Source: RUG563 sp024681215
GTDB lineage: Bacteria; Bacillota; Clostridia; Christensenellales; Aristaeellaceae
Direction of reading: 5' to 3'
Length of the DNA stretch: 52,076 nucleotides
Assembly: GCA_024681215.1 (NCBI GenBank)
Contig: JAILBG010000120.1
Location: 1 to 52,076 of the forward strand
Shown: positions 14,286 to 22,762 of the stretch, one piece after another
Numbering within the stretch: the first letter of the stretch is position 1
Layout: each line of letters begins with the position of its first letter
Translations under genes and position numbers: made by a program
The notes under the pieces: generated by a model
The model's input: the letters and a program-made list of their open reading frames with translations, nothing else
What the model was told of the DNA's origin: nothing
The model's database searches: none

Positions 14286-15476
14286 CTATTTCCATGCGAC
14301 GTGGATCCTGCGCAGCATGGCGTGATCGGCGCTGTCGCCGCCGCTTTCCCACAGGATCAGCCCGCCCAGGCCCTTTTTGCGGATGTAGCGGAGCTTCTCA
14401 TCCAGGGATCTTTCGCTGTCGTAGGAATAAAACAGCCCACAGTCCGGGGAGGCTGGATCGTCGTTCCACAGATAGGCCGCCCGGGCGTCCGCGTCGTAAT
14501 CCGCGTGCCAGCCCGGGGCGGATTCCAGGGCCTTGAGCTCCCGCCAGACGCGGCTTTCGACGGCCTGACGCACCGGCGCGCCCAGGGCCGGAGCGTATCC
14601 CTCCGCCATGCGCCAGCCCCGGCCGTACAGGGGGCAGCCGATGCGGATCTTCCCGGCGGGCACGCCCAGGGACAGCAGGTATTTTACCGCCGTATCGGCG
14701 GACACGCTGCCGTACAGGGCGGCGTGATGGCCCGTGACGGCGGCGCCGTCGCCGGCCATGTCGTAGGTCATCAGGTTCACGGCGTCCACATAGGGATGCA
14801 GCGCGGCGTAATCCTGCTTTTTCAGCACGGACAGCGGCGCTCCGGCGCAGACGGTGAGCTGCTTTTTCCCCGGGCCAAAGCGCGTATCCAGCGCGGAGCG
14901 GAGCTCCCGGAGCAGCGAGGTGTAGTTTTCCCAATCGTTCCCCATCACCGGGCAGCCCTCGCCGCCGTCACCCACGGCCCGGGCCACGCCGGGGTATTCC
15001 CAATCCAGATCCAGCCCGGAAAAGAAGGAGTATTTTTCCAGGGTGTCCAGGCAGCTGTGGATGAAGGAGGCCCGGCACTCCGCCGTGAGCGCCATTTCGG
15101 AAAAATGGCCGCAGCAGGTCCAGCCCCCGATGGAAAGCAGGATCTTTGTTTCGGGATAGCGGGCCGCCATTTCCCGGTACTGGGGAAAGTGCGCCGGGGG
15201 ATTGCCCTCCCCGGTATCCGCCCAGGGATCGGTGGATACGACGGCGTAGCCGCCCTCCGCGGGCGCGACCCGCCAGAAAGCGTGATAGATGCAGTCCGCG
15301 TACTGCCAGGGCAGGTTTTTCACCTGCTGGGCCGGGTCCTGGTGAATGTTCCAGTTGGGGAAATACAGGGCGGAGCAGGGCTTGTCCGCCGCCCGGGCGG
15401 GCCTGCCGGCCAGGGCGCCCAGCACCGGGGCGGCCAGAAGGAACGCCAGCGTCAGCCGACCGACGGTCTTTTTCAT
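14286..15476 (-). CDS. Secreted glycoside hydrolase family 18 protein (chitinase-like)
   Basis: 396 residues. A Sec signal peptide MKKTVGRLTLAFLLAAPVLG... ends near ARAAD (cleavage about 29/30), so it acts outside the cell. Barrel motifs are KILLSIGGWT (111-120) and SGLDLDWEYPG with the catalytic Glu160. LMTYDMAGD follows, and GLILWESGGD near the end carries the substrate Trp. The first Asp of the DxxDxDxE motif is Ser153, but the catalytic part is intact. Likely cuts chitin or GlcNAc-containing wall polymers. The ATG at 15476 has GGAGG 10 nt upstream. Confidence 0.88.
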   Translation of the reverse strand: MKKTVGRLTLAFLLAAPVLGALAGRPARAADKPCSALYFPNWNIHQDPAQQVKNLPWQYADCIYHAFWRVAPAEGGYAVVSTDPWADTGEGNPPAHFPQYREMAARYPETKILLSIGGWTCCGHFSEMALTAECRASFIHSCLDTLEKYSFFSGLDLDWEYPGVARAVGDGGEGCPVMGNDWENYTSLLRELRSALDTRFGPGKKQLTVCAGAPLSVLKKQDYAALHPYVDAVNLMTYDMAGDGAAVTGHHAALYGSVSADTAVKYLLSLGVPAGKIRIGCPLYGRGWRMAEGYAPALGAPVRQAVESRVWRELKALESAPGWHADYDADARAAYLWNDDPASPDCGLFYSYDSERSLDEKLRYIRKKGLGGLILWESGGDSADHAMLRRIHVAWK

Positions 15477-15504
15477 CGGGCATGCGCCTCCTTTGATACG
15501 CTTT

Positions 15505-15533
15505 ATTATACCATGCAAAATTTCGTGAAACAA
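15505..15533 (-). promoter_or_regulatory. Promoter of the GH18 gene
   Basis: Minus-strand TTGTTT (15528-15533), 17-nt spacer, TATAAT (15505-15510), 29 nt before the start codon. Confidence 0.75.
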
Positions 15534-15602
15534 TGGGAAACGCAGCCAATGCGTGCGGGAAAACGCGTACGGTGTATTTATGCTGTATTTCCACCCGGAT
15601 TT

Positions 15603-15632
15603 TTGACAAGCCGGCGCTGTTTCTGGTATAAT
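15603..15632 (+). promoter_or_regulatory. Consensus promoter of the ECF/coaX operon
   Basis: Perfect TTGACA (15603-15608), 18-nt spacer, perfect TATAAT (15627-15632). It leaves a 5'UTR of about 100 nt in which no known riboswitch is recognised. Confidence 0.88.
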
Positions 15633-15741
15633 ATGCAAAGGCCATTGCCGGCACCGCCTAACGGGCCGGACAGGCCGAAAAACAGACGCCCCTGCTGCAT
15701 ACGTCGGGTATCTGAAAAGAACTTGAACGGAGGAAAAAACC

Positions 15742-16377
15742 ATGAGAGCAAACGTAAACAAGCTGACCTACCGCATCGCCGTGCTGGCGCTGCTGATGGC
15801 GCTGATCGCCGTATTCTGGTACGGGATCGGCACCATTCCGCTGGGCTTCATCAAAATCACCATCAGCTGCCTGCCGGTCATCATCGGCACCATCGTGCTG
15901 GGGGTGGAGGACGGGCTGATCCTGGGCGCGTTCTTCGGCTTTCTGAGCTTCCTGTCCGGCCCCGCCGGCGGGCTGACGGCCCCCATCTTTTCTGCCCACG
16001 TGCTGTGGGGCGTGGTGCTGTGCTTCGTGCCGCGGCTGCTGGTGCCCCTCGTGACGCACGCCGTGTACCGCATGACGCGCAAATTTGAAAAAAAGCATAA
16101 GTGGACGCTGTCGTTGACCGGCGCGGCGGGATCGCTGACGAATACGGTGTTTTTCCTGGGGTTCATCCTGCTGCTGTACGCCCTGCTGGGGATCAACGGG
16201 GATCAGGTGGCCCGGGAGATCGATTTGAAGAACGGGCTGGAGGGCAGCCGCACGCTGATGGCCATGATCGGCACCACCGTGCTGGTGGGCGGCATCCCGG
16301 AGGCTGTGCTGGCCGCCATCGCCACCCCGGCGGTGATCGTGGCGCTGCGCAAGGCCCATCTGACGATTGAGAAGTAG
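15742..16377 (+). CDS. ECF transporter substrate-specificity (S) component, probably pantothenate
   Basis: 211 residues with about six hydrophobic helices. Visible are the N-terminal YRIAVLALLMALIAVFWYG, then FIKITISCLPVIIGTIVLGV, GFLSFLSGPAGGL and a C-terminal helix. These fit the ECF S-component fold, which binds a vitamin and works with a shared EcfAA'T module not seen here. It precedes coaX by 12 nt, which points to pantothenate (PanT-like); this is inference from context. RBS GGAGG 8 nt before the ATG. Confidence 0.8.
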   Translation: MRANVNKLTYRIAVLALLMALIAVFWYGIGTIPLGFIKITISCLPVIIGTIVLGVEDGLILGAFFGFLSFLSGPAGGLTAPIFSAHVLWGVVLCFVPRLLVPLVTHAVYRMTRKFEKKHKWTLSLTGAAGSLTNTVFFLGFILLLYALLGINGDQVAREIDLKNGLEGSRTLMAMIGTTVLVGGIPEAVLAAIATPAVIVALRKAHLTIEK

Positions 16378-16389
16378 GAGTAGTTCGCC

Positions 16390-17166
16390 ATGCTGTTTAC
16401 CCTGGATATCGGCAACACCAACATCAAGACCGCCCTGTTCGACGGGCCGGAAATGGTGCATTACTGGCGTCTGTCCACCACGCGGAAATATACCAGCGAC
16501 GAAATGGGCGTCATGATGACCCAGCTGTTCGAGCATGAACGGCTCCGGCACGAGCAGGTGACGGGCATCGTGATGAGCTCGGTGGTGCCTACGATGAATT
16601 TCACCGTGGAGCACATGTGCCGGGATTATTTCGGCATGGCCCCCATGACGGTGGGCCCCGGGATCAAAACGGGCATCGACATCAAATACGAAAACCCCCG
16701 GGAGCTGGGCAGCGACCGGATCTGCAATGCGGTGGCGGCGTACACCCTGTACGGCGGCCCCTGCGTGTACATTGATTTCGGCACTGCCACCACCTTCGGC
16801 GCCCTGGACGAAAAGGGCGGCTTCCTGGGGGGCTGCATCTGCCCGGGCATCAAGCTGACCAGCGAGGCGCTGGTTTCCGGTACGGCGAAACTGCCGCATT
16901 TTGAATTGGTGATGCCGGACAGGGTGATCGGCAAGACCACCATCGCCAATCTGCAGTCCGGCGTGATCAACGGCTACGTGGGCCAGGTGATCTACCTGGT
17001 GAACGAGATCCGCCGGGAAATGGGGAAGCCCGAAGCGAAGGTCATCGCCACCGGCGGCATGGCCCGTCTGATCGCCCCCAAATCCGGCGTGATCGACCAT
17101 ATCGACGGGCTGCTGACCCTCAAGGGGCTGCGGCTGATTTACGAAAAGAACCAGGCGAAGGCCTGA
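16390..17166 (+). CDS. coaX: Type III pantothenate kinase
   Basis: 258 residues, normal length. It phosphorylates pantothenate in the first step of CoA synthesis. N-terminal phosphate-binding motif LFTLDIGNTNIKTALFDG (about 2-19); pantothenate-site GPGIKTGIDIKYENPRELG-type stretch near residue 93; second phosphate motif YIDFGTATTFGALD near 128; C-terminal VIATGGMARLIAP. Coupled to the preceding transporter gene in one operon, so uptake and activation of the vitamin go together. Confidence 0.95.
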   Translation: MLFTLDIGNTNIKTALFDGPEMVHYWRLSTTRKYTSDEMGVMMTQLFEHERLRHEQVTGIVMSSVVPTMNFTVEHMCRDYFGMAPMTVGPGIKTGIDIKYENPRELGSDRICNAVAAYTLYGGPCVYIDFGTATTFGALDEKGGFLGGCICPGIKLTSEALVSGTAKLPHFELVMPDRVIGKTTIANLQSGVINGYVGQVIYLVNEIRREMGKPEAKVIATGGMARLIAPKSGVIDHIDGLLTLKGLRLIYEKNQAKA

Positions 17167-17184
17167 TTTACGGGAGGAAAAGAC

Positions 17185-18462
17185 ATGCGAACCATCACGG
17201 TGGGGTTTCTGGGCTGCGGCAACATCGGCTGCGGCGTGTGGAAGCTGCTGAAGGAATTTGAAGGGGATATCGGGCACCGGGCGGAGGTGCGGTTCGAGAT
17301 CAAGCGCATCCTGGTAAGGAATATCCATAAGAAGCGGGACGAAACCGTGCCCGAGGCGCTTCTGACCACCGATCCCGCCGCCGTGACGGACGATCCGGAG
17401 ATCGAAATGGTGCTGGAATTCATGGGCGGGGAAGAGCCGGCCACCCGGTATATGCTGCGCGCCCTGGAGATGGGGAAAACCGTGGTGACGGCCAACAAGA
17501 TGGCCCTGGCGCTGAACTGGCATCTGCTGCAGGCGGCGGCGGAAAAGCACAACGCCGGGCTGTACTACGAGGCGGCGGTGTGCGGGGCGATCCCCGTGAT
17601 CCGCACCACCATCGATTCCCTGCAGTCCAACCGCATCGAGGAAATGATGGGTATCGTCAACGGCACCACCAATTATATCCTCACCTGCATGAGCCAGGAA
17701 GGCAAGGCCTATGAGGACGTATTGAAGGAGGCCCAGCGCCTGGGCCTGGCGGAGCCGGACCCCACCAGCGACGTGGAGGGCTACGACGCGGCGTACAAGC
17801 TGTCCATCCTTTCCTCCCTGGCGTTCCATGCCAGGGTGCCCTTTGACGTGATTTACCGGGAGGGCATTTCCAACGTGAAAGCGGTGGATATTGCCTACGG
17901 CAAGGAACTGGGCTACACCATGAAGCTGCTGGCCATCGCCAAGCGGCGCGGCAATGTCATCGACGCCCGGGTGCACCCCACCTTTATCCCCAACGATCAT
18001 CCCCTGGCCTCGGTGAACGGCAGCTTCAACGCCATTTTCCTCCACGGCCACGCCTGCGAGGATATGATGCTCTTCGGCCGGGGCGCGGGCAGCGCGCCCA
18101 CCGCCAGCGCGGTGGTGAGCGATATGCTCTACGCCGCTTCCCGGGAGACCCCGCGGCATCCCACCTTCCACAATGAAAACGCCCTGGCTCCCGGGCTGCG
18201 GGTGACGGATGACTGGCACTGCTCCTTCTACATCCGCCTTTCCGCCAGCGACCGGCCGGGCGTGATGGCCCATATCACCGCCTGCCTGGGCAACGAGGGC
18301 ATTTCCATCCGCAACCTGATGCAGCGGGACGCGGTGGAGGGCCGCGCCCAGATCGTGCTGATCACCCACGATGCCGGGGAATGCAGCCTGCGCAAAGCGC
18401 TGTCCGCCATTGATTCCCCCGACGTACAGGTGGAAAGCATGATCCGGGTGGAAGGGAAATAA
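17185..18462 (+). CDS. hom: Homoserine dehydrogenase
   Basis: 425 residues. NAD(P)-dependent reduction of aspartate semialdehyde to homoserine, the branch to threonine and methionine. Rossmann motif VGFLGCGNIGCGVW (5-18), signature TANKMALAL, substrate region GIVNGTTNYILT and AQRLGLAEPDPTSDVEGYDA. A C-terminal ACT domain (about 350-425, SDRPGVMAHITACLGNEGIS) suggests feedback control by threonine. RBS GGGAGG, 18 nt after coaX. The partner aspartate semialdehyde dehydrogenase is also in this window at 28668-29759. Confidence 0.95.
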   Translation: MRTITVGFLGCGNIGCGVWKLLKEFEGDIGHRAEVRFEIKRILVRNIHKKRDETVPEALLTTDPAAVTDDPEIEMVLEFMGGEEPATRYMLRALEMGKTVVTANKMALALNWHLLQAAAEKHNAGLYYEAAVCGAIPVIRTTIDSLQSNRIEEMMGIVNGTTNYILTCMSQEGKAYEDVLKEAQRLGLAEPDPTSDVEGYDAAYKLSILSSLAFHARVPFDVIYREGISNVKAVDIAYGKELGYTMKLLAIAKRRGNVIDARVHPTFIPNDHPLASVNGSFNAIFLHGHACEDMMLFGRGAGSAPTASAVVSDMLYAASRETPRHPTFHNENALAPGLRVTDDWHCSFYIRLSASDRPGVMAHITACLGNEGISIRNLMQRDAVEGRAQIVLITHDAGECSLRKALSAIDSPDVQVESMIRVEGK

Positions 18463-18507
18463 CGCTCCGGAGGCCTGCGCCGCCGGGACGGAGGAAACAA
18501 GCAGACC

Positions 18508-19818
18508 ATGAAAAAGAAGCGGACCGGATTATCCCTGGGCAGCATCCTGACGCTGTGCCTCACCGCAGCGGTGACGCTGGGGTGTATTTGGGTTTTCGGC
18601 ATTATCCGGGCCGGCCGTCCGGACGCGGCGATGGACGCGGGGCAGATCGCGGATTTTATCGGGAACGCCCTGCAGGGAAACGGCGATGCGCAGCCGGATA
18701 CGAAGGTGGGCACCGTGATGGTGACCCTTCCGCCCGCTGTCGCCACCCCCACCGCGGCCCCGCTGCTCACCCCGGCGCCGGGGGCGGAAAAGCAGCAGTA
18801 TTCCTTCAGCCTCACCATCGGCGGGCTGATGAGCTTTCAGAGCGATATTTCGGATACGGTCTACAATAAACAGGAAAAGACCTTCGATTTCCGGCCCGTG
18901 GTATCCACGCTGCCGGGAAAGATCTGGGCGGATATGAACCTGGTGATGCTGCCCCAGACCCTGAACGCCGCAAATCAGAAATACGACGACGCCATGGCGC
19001 CGGCCGCCGCGGCGGAAGCGGTGAAGGCGGCGGGATTCAACGACGTGCTACTGGGCAGCGAGCATATCCTGGACCGGGGCGCGGCCGGCGCGGAGGAGAC
19101 CGTGCAGGCCCTGACGAGCCGGGGGATCTCCTGCGGCGGCGTGACGCTGGGAGAAGCGCGGCAGAACCGCATCGTGCAGTTGAACGGCGCGCGCATCGCG
19201 ATCCTGTCCTATTCCGAAAGCGTGACGGCCCGGGGTAAGAACGCCATCGGCGCGCAACCGGAGCTGATGCGCCTTTACGATCAGGAAACGGTGCGCCAGG
19301 ATATCCTCAACGCCCGGGCCCAGGGGGTGCACTGCGTGATCGTGTGCATGTACTGGGGCAAAGAGGACCAGACCGCCGTGCGGAACGATCAGCGCAAAAC
19401 TGCCAGGACCCTGGCGGAAATGGGGGCGGATGTGATCCTGGGCTTCCGGCCCGCGGCGGTGCTGCCCCTGGAGATCATCTCCGTAACGGACGAAACCGGC
19501 GCGCGACGCCAGGCGCTGGTGGCCTATTCCATGGGCACGCTGCTGTCCGAATCCCGGGATGCGGGGGCCATTGCGGGGATGCTGCTGCATTTGAGCGTCA
19601 CGGTGAACGGGGCCGGCAAGGTGCGCTTCACCAGCGTGGAATACACGCCCACCTACGTGTGGCGCCAAAGCATGGGCGGCAGGATGCAGTACCGCCTGGT
19701 GTGCAGCGCGGATCCGGCGCCGGAGGGCATGGATGCGAAGCAGACCGGCGTTATGACCCGGGCGCTTTCCCGGGTGCGGGAAGCCATGAAGGGCTGCCCC
19801 GCCGAAGAAAGAAAATGA
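18508..19818 (+). CDS. CapA-family (poly-gamma-glutamate synthesis-like) membrane-anchored protein
   Basis: 436 residues. An N-terminal membrane anchor (LGSILTLCLTAAVTLGCIWVFGI, about 9-31) is followed by a Pro/Thr/Ala-rich linker (70-95). The calcineurin-like PGA_cap fold shows as SLTIGGLMSF, AGFNDVLLGSEHILDRG, IAILSYSESVT, VHCVIVCMYWGKEDQ and LAEMGADVILGFRPAAV. Canonical CapA has GD and GxH(P) metal motifs; here the expected His-Pro region reads GFRPAAV, so metal binding may be altered. Function unknown; probably extracytoplasmic. Last gene of the operon, closed by a terminator. Confidence 0.75.
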   Translation: MKKKRTGLSLGSILTLCLTAAVTLGCIWVFGIIRAGRPDAAMDAGQIADFIGNALQGNGDAQPDTKVGTVMVTLPPAVATPTAAPLLTPAPGAEKQQYSFSLTIGGLMSFQSDISDTVYNKQEKTFDFRPVVSTLPGKIWADMNLVMLPQTLNAANQKYDDAMAPAAAAEAVKAAGFNDVLLGSEHILDRGAAGAEETVQALTSRGISCGGVTLGEARQNRIVQLNGARIAILSYSESVTARGKNAIGAQPELMRLYDQETVRQDILNARAQGVHCVIVCMYWGKEDQTAVRNDQRKTARTLAEMGADVILGFRPAAVLPLEIISVTDETGARRQALVAYSMGTLLSESRDAGAIAGMLLHLSVTVNGAGKVRFTSVEYTPTYVWRQSMGGRMQYRLVCSADPAPEGMDAKQTGVMTRALSRVREAMKGCPAEERK

Positions 19819-19847
19819 CCGTCCCGGGGTTCCGCGGACGGTTTTTG
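19818..19847 (+). terminator. Terminator after the CapA-like gene
   Basis: ACCGTCC (19818-19824) pairs with GGACGGT (19836-19842), followed by TTTTG. It abuts the stop codon. The next gene starts 24 nt later with no visible promoter, so some read-through is expected. Confidence 0.75.
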
Positions 19848-19870
19848 TGATCTGGGAAAGGAGGGATACC

Positions 19871-20809
19871 GTGGGCGACCTGCTTTTCGCCATGGAAACG
19901 GTGCTGCCATTGCTGCTGCTGATGTCTGCCGGGGCGCTGTGCCGGAAAACGGGGCTGCTGACCGACGCGCTGGTGAAGGGCGTCAATCAGCTGGTATTCC
20001 GGGTGTTCCTGCCCGTCAATCTGTTTTACAGCGTGATCCACACGCCTTACGATACGGTGCTGCAGGGGAGAGAGCTGCTGATCATTGCGGGCGGGCTGCT
20101 GGCGGAATTCGGGCTTCTGTTCCTGGCGGTGCCGCGGATCGAGAAGGACCGGAAAAAGATCGGGGTCATGATCCAGGGCATGGGCCGGGCGAATTACGCT
20201 TTTTTCGGCATTCCCCTGGTGGCGATGCTGTTTCCGGGGCGGGATACGTCCCTGGCGGCGCTGCTGGTGCCGCTGACGGTGCCGGTGTACAACGTGATGT
20301 CCGTCATCGCGCTGACGGTGTACGGGGAAGGCAGGCTGAATGCGAAGCGGATCGTCATGAACATCCTCAAAAACCCGCTGATCATCGCGCCGCTCCTGGG
20401 CTACGCCCTGTGGCTGCTGCGCTTTGAATTCCCCCCGGTGCTGGACAGCCCGCTGAAGGATCTGGGAAAGATCGCCACCCCCCTGGCGCTGTTCACCCTG
20501 GGCGGGGCCATTCAGCTGACCAGCGCCAAGGCGCACCTGCGCCAGCTGCTTATCGCCGTGCCCTGGCGGCTGATCGCCGCGCCGCTGATCTTCGTGGGAA
20601 CGGCGGCGCTGCTGGGGCTGCGGGAGGTGCCCCTGGCCTGCGCCTTCGTTACCTTCGGCTCGCCCACCGCGGTGAGCAGCTATCCCATGGCCCATTCCAT
20701 GGGCGGCGACGGGGAGCTGGCGGCGGAGCTGGTGGCGTTCAGCAGCACCTTTTCCATCGTCACCACGTTCCTGTTCGTGTTCGCCATGAAGCGCCTGGGG
20801 CTGATCTGA
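19871..20809 (+). CDS. AEC-family (auxin efflux carrier-like) transporter
   Basis: 312 residues with about ten hydrophobic segments in two halves, as in the AEC/BART family that exports small carboxylates. Typical stretches are GALCRKTGLLTD, ANYAFFGIPLVAMLF, ILKNPLIIAPLLG, LFTLGGAIQ and TFGSPTAVSSYPMAHSMGGD. The GTG at 19871 is chosen because AAAGGAGGG lies 5 nt upstream. Substrate (malate or similar) cannot be told. It probably depends on read-through from the upstream operon. Confidence 0.87.
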   Translation: MGDLLFAMETVLPLLLLMSAGALCRKTGLLTDALVKGVNQLVFRVFLPVNLFYSVIHTPYDTVLQGRELLIIAGGLLAEFGLLFLAVPRIEKDRKKIGVMIQGMGRANYAFFGIPLVAMLFPGRDTSLAALLVPLTVPVYNVMSVIALTVYGEGRLNAKRIVMNILKNPLIIAPLLGYALWLLRFEFPPVLDSPLKDLGKIATPLALFTLGGAIQLTSAKAHLRQLLIAVPWRLIAAPLIFVGTAALLGLREVPLACAFVTFGSPTAVSSYPMAHSMGGDGELAAELVAFSSTFSIVTTFLFVFAMKRLGLI

Positions 20810-20827
20810 CCCGGCAGGGCGGAAAAA

Positions 20828-20859
20828 ACCGCGCTCCCATAAGGAGGCGCGGTATTTTT
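20828..20859 (+). terminator. Bidirectional terminator between the AEC gene and spoIIP
   Basis: ACCGCGC-TCC pairs with GGA-GGCGCGGT (20828-20853). TATTTTTG follows on the plus strand and a six-T run on the minus strand. Confidence 0.85.
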
Positions 20860-20875
20860 GACACGTTTTCTTATT

Positions 20876-21946
20876 TTACTCTTTTCTTCTTCCGCCGAAA
20901 AGGCCGCCGGTCATTTCCCGGAAATTGCCCTTCCATTTTTCAAAGGCGGCCCGGCGGCTGCCGGTGGCCAGCAGGGCGTAAATGAACATGCCGATCACCA
21001 GCAGGCCCAGCAGCCATGCGATGCCCGTATAAGCCCCGCGGTTCCCGGCGGCGCTGTCCTTGCCCGCCGCGCCGGTGACGCCGCCGTAGAGGGCGCGGTC
21101 CAGCACGTCCGCCATCAGGGCGGTGGAGGCCAGCACCTGGCTTTTATCGCTTTTATGGGTGCCGAATTCCAGCAGCACGGCCTGGGGCATCAGATCCTGG
21201 TTATAGGTGCCCTTGCCGATGTAGATGTCCTTGATCAGGCCGGGATAGCGCTTGTCCGCCACGGCCTTGATCTGGGCGGCGAAATGACGGTTAGCGTCGG
21301 AATTCTGGTTGGCGCGGCCCACCAGCAGCCGCACCTTCGTTACGTCCCGGCCGTTCACCTCGCTTTCGTACTGCCCGGCGTCCGGGATGCCGTCCCGGTG
21401 GATATCGAAGATGGCGTCCACCCCCTCCTCTTTCAGCGAGGCGGCGGTGGCGCGGCTGCGGCGGTAGGCCCCGGCGTCGTGGGGGAAATGGTTCTCGTTG
21501 CTGTAATGCACGGTGACGCCCTTTTCCTCCAGGTGCTTTTTCAGCGCTTCCGCCACGTCGAAAATGCCGCCGCCCTTGTCGATGCTGCTTTTGCCGTCGG
21601 CGGATTCGTAGCTTTCGTCGCTGTGGGTGCAGTACAGCGCGACGGCGCGCTTTTTCTGAGAAACGGGCCGGGCGCCGTCCTGATCCCAGGAAACGTCCGG
21701 CAGTTGGAAATCGCCCAGGCTGTCGGCATAGGCCCGGCGGGCTTCGGCGTCCACCCGGACGATGCGGAAATGCCGGTTGTCCTGGGAAATGTATTCGTCG
21801 CCCGCCTGGGGCACCCCGGCGTACCAGGTAAGGGCTGCGCCGTCCGCGTCCAGGATCTCGTATACCGCGCCGCCCTCTTCGTCTGCCCGGGCGGCGAGGG
21901 GCAGCAGCACGGCCAGGGCGCACAGAAGGATAAACAGTTTTTTCAC
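20876..21946 (-). CDS. spoIIP: Stage II sporulation protein P
   Basis: 356 residues. Cell-wall amidase used with SpoIID and SpoIIM for septal thinning and engulfment in endospore formers. A signal peptide (KKLFILLCALAVLLPLAARAD) precedes the amidase domain, which carries CTHSDESYESADG, GGIFDVAEALKKHLEEKG, HYSNENHFPHDAGAYRRSR and DIHRDGIP with the metal-binding histidines, and LLEFGTHKS with the Glu. A C-terminal membrane helix (GIAWLLGLLVIGMFIYALL) follows, whereas the B. subtilis protein is anchored N-terminally. The GTG start has GGAGG 8 nt upstream and overlaps the preceding gene by 4 nt. Confidence 0.9.
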   Translation of the reverse strand: MKKLFILLCALAVLLPLAARADEEGGAVYEILDADGAALTWYAGVPQAGDEYISQDNRHFRIVRVDAEARRAYADSLGDFQLPDVSWDQDGARPVSQKKRAVALYCTHSDESYESADGKSSIDKGGGIFDVAEALKKHLEEKGVTVHYSNENHFPHDAGAYRRSRATAASLKEEGVDAIFDIHRDGIPDAGQYESEVNGRDVTKVRLLVGRANQNSDANRHFAAQIKAVADKRYPGLIKDIYIGKGTYNQDLMPQAVLLEFGTHKSDKSQVLASTALMADVLDRALYGGVTGAAGKDSAAGNRGAYTGIAWLLGLLVIGMFIYALLATGSRRAAFEKWKGNFREMTGGLFGGRRKE

Positions 21947-22578
21947 GGTTCGCTCCTCCTTTCGGGGGCGGGGGCTTTCCGCCCCCGGGACAGCCGTTCG
22001 AGGGCTTCGCCCAGGAATTCGGACAGCAGCACGGCCAGGATGCCGGCGATCACCACGGTGTCGAACGCCCCCGCGCCGCCCAGAGAGAGGGTCTGCCCGA
22101 TGCCGGCGCGCCAGGCGAGCACGGCGCTGAGCGTATCGGCCAGCAGGGTGCCCAGCACGCCGCAGATGAACGCCGCCCGGCGGGACCGGCCCAGGAGGTA
22201 GGCGATCAGGCCGCCGGACAGGCCGTAGAGGTATTGGGGCTCGATCCACATTTTTTCCGGTTCGGCCGGCAGCAGCCGCCCCAGGGCGAACACCGGCGCC
22301 CCGGTGAGCACGGAGCCCAGCAGCGCGCGGAAAAGCTCCTGCTTCGTATCGGTGCGGATCAGGAGATAGACGCAGACCCCCAGCGGCACCGCCGCGCCGC
22401 CCAGGTTCAGCCGCACCGGGCCCAGGCGCAGGGAGGGGATCAGCCCGCCCACAAAGATGGCCGCCGCTATGAGCAGCGCCGCCCGGTCGCTGAGCTGCAT
22501 CCTGTCCAGCACCCGCTGGGCCGCCCCCAGCAGCACCAGCGCCGAAACGCCGGAAAGCAAAATCAAACCAACAGACAA
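21943..22578 (-). CDS. DUF1614-like integral membrane protein
   Basis: 211 residues, nearly all hydrophobic helices (SVGLILLSGVSALVLLG, AALLIAAAIFVGGLIPSL, AAFICGVLGTLLADTLSAVL, FDTVVIAGILAVLLSEFLG). The TTG at 22578 is chosen because GAGAGGAGG lies 8 nt upstream and no ATG or GTG near it has an RBS. The last codons overlap the spoIIP start (GTGA), which implies coupled translation. Function is unknown; the pairing suggests a role in spore development or wall remodelling (inference). Confidence 0.72.
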   Translation of the reverse strand: MSVGLILLSGVSALVLLGAAQRVLDRMQLSDRAALLIAAAIFVGGLIPSLRLGPVRLNLGGAAVPLGVCVYLLIRTDTKQELFRALLGSVLTGAPVFALGRLLPAEPEKMWIEPQYLYGLSGGLIAYLLGRSRRAAFICGVLGTLLADTLSAVLAWRAGIGQTLSLGGAGAFDTVVIAGILAVLLSEFLGEALERLSRGRKAPAPERRSEP

Positions 22579-22627
22579 ACGCGCATCCTCCTCTCCGCCT
22601 GCGGACGAAGCCGCACGGGCGCGTATA

Positions 22628-22657
22628 ATAGGATGTCCCGGAAAAGCGGTTTTATGC
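22628..22657 (-). promoter_or_regulatory. Possible sigma-E-type promoter for the DUF1614-spoIIP pair
   Basis: Minus-strand GCATAAA (22651-22657), 15-nt spacer, CATCCTAT (22628-22635), resembling the mother-cell sigma-E pattern (ATATT-like / CATACAnT). No good sigma-A promoter is seen in this gap. Confidence 0.3.
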
Positions 22658-22698
22658 GATCGCCCCGGAGCACGGCGATTTTTGGGCGTTCTTTTTCC

Positions 22699-22736
22699 TG
22701 TACATCCACCGGAAAATGTGGTATAATCTTCCGGTG
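22699..22736 (+). promoter_or_regulatory. Promoter with flanking inverted repeat for the pgmB-tldDE operon
   Basis: TGTACA (22699-22704), 17-nt spacer, TATAAT (22722-22727). CACCGGAA (22707-22714) and TTCCGGTG (22729-22736) form a perfect 8-bp inverted repeat that brackets the -10 element, as expected for a repressor operator. Confidence 0.7.
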
Positions 22737-22762
22737 AAAAGCCAACGAGGAGGACGCGGCCT

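Noticed and set aside
15631..15745. Possible upstream ORF in the leader of the ECF S-component gene
   Set aside because: Its ATG overlaps the -10 element, so it would not be on the transcript.
22624..22629. TATAAT as an alternative promoter for the pgmB-tldDE operon
   Set aside because: No acceptable -35 lies 16-18 nt upstream, and a better promoter is present at 22699-22727 closer to the gene.
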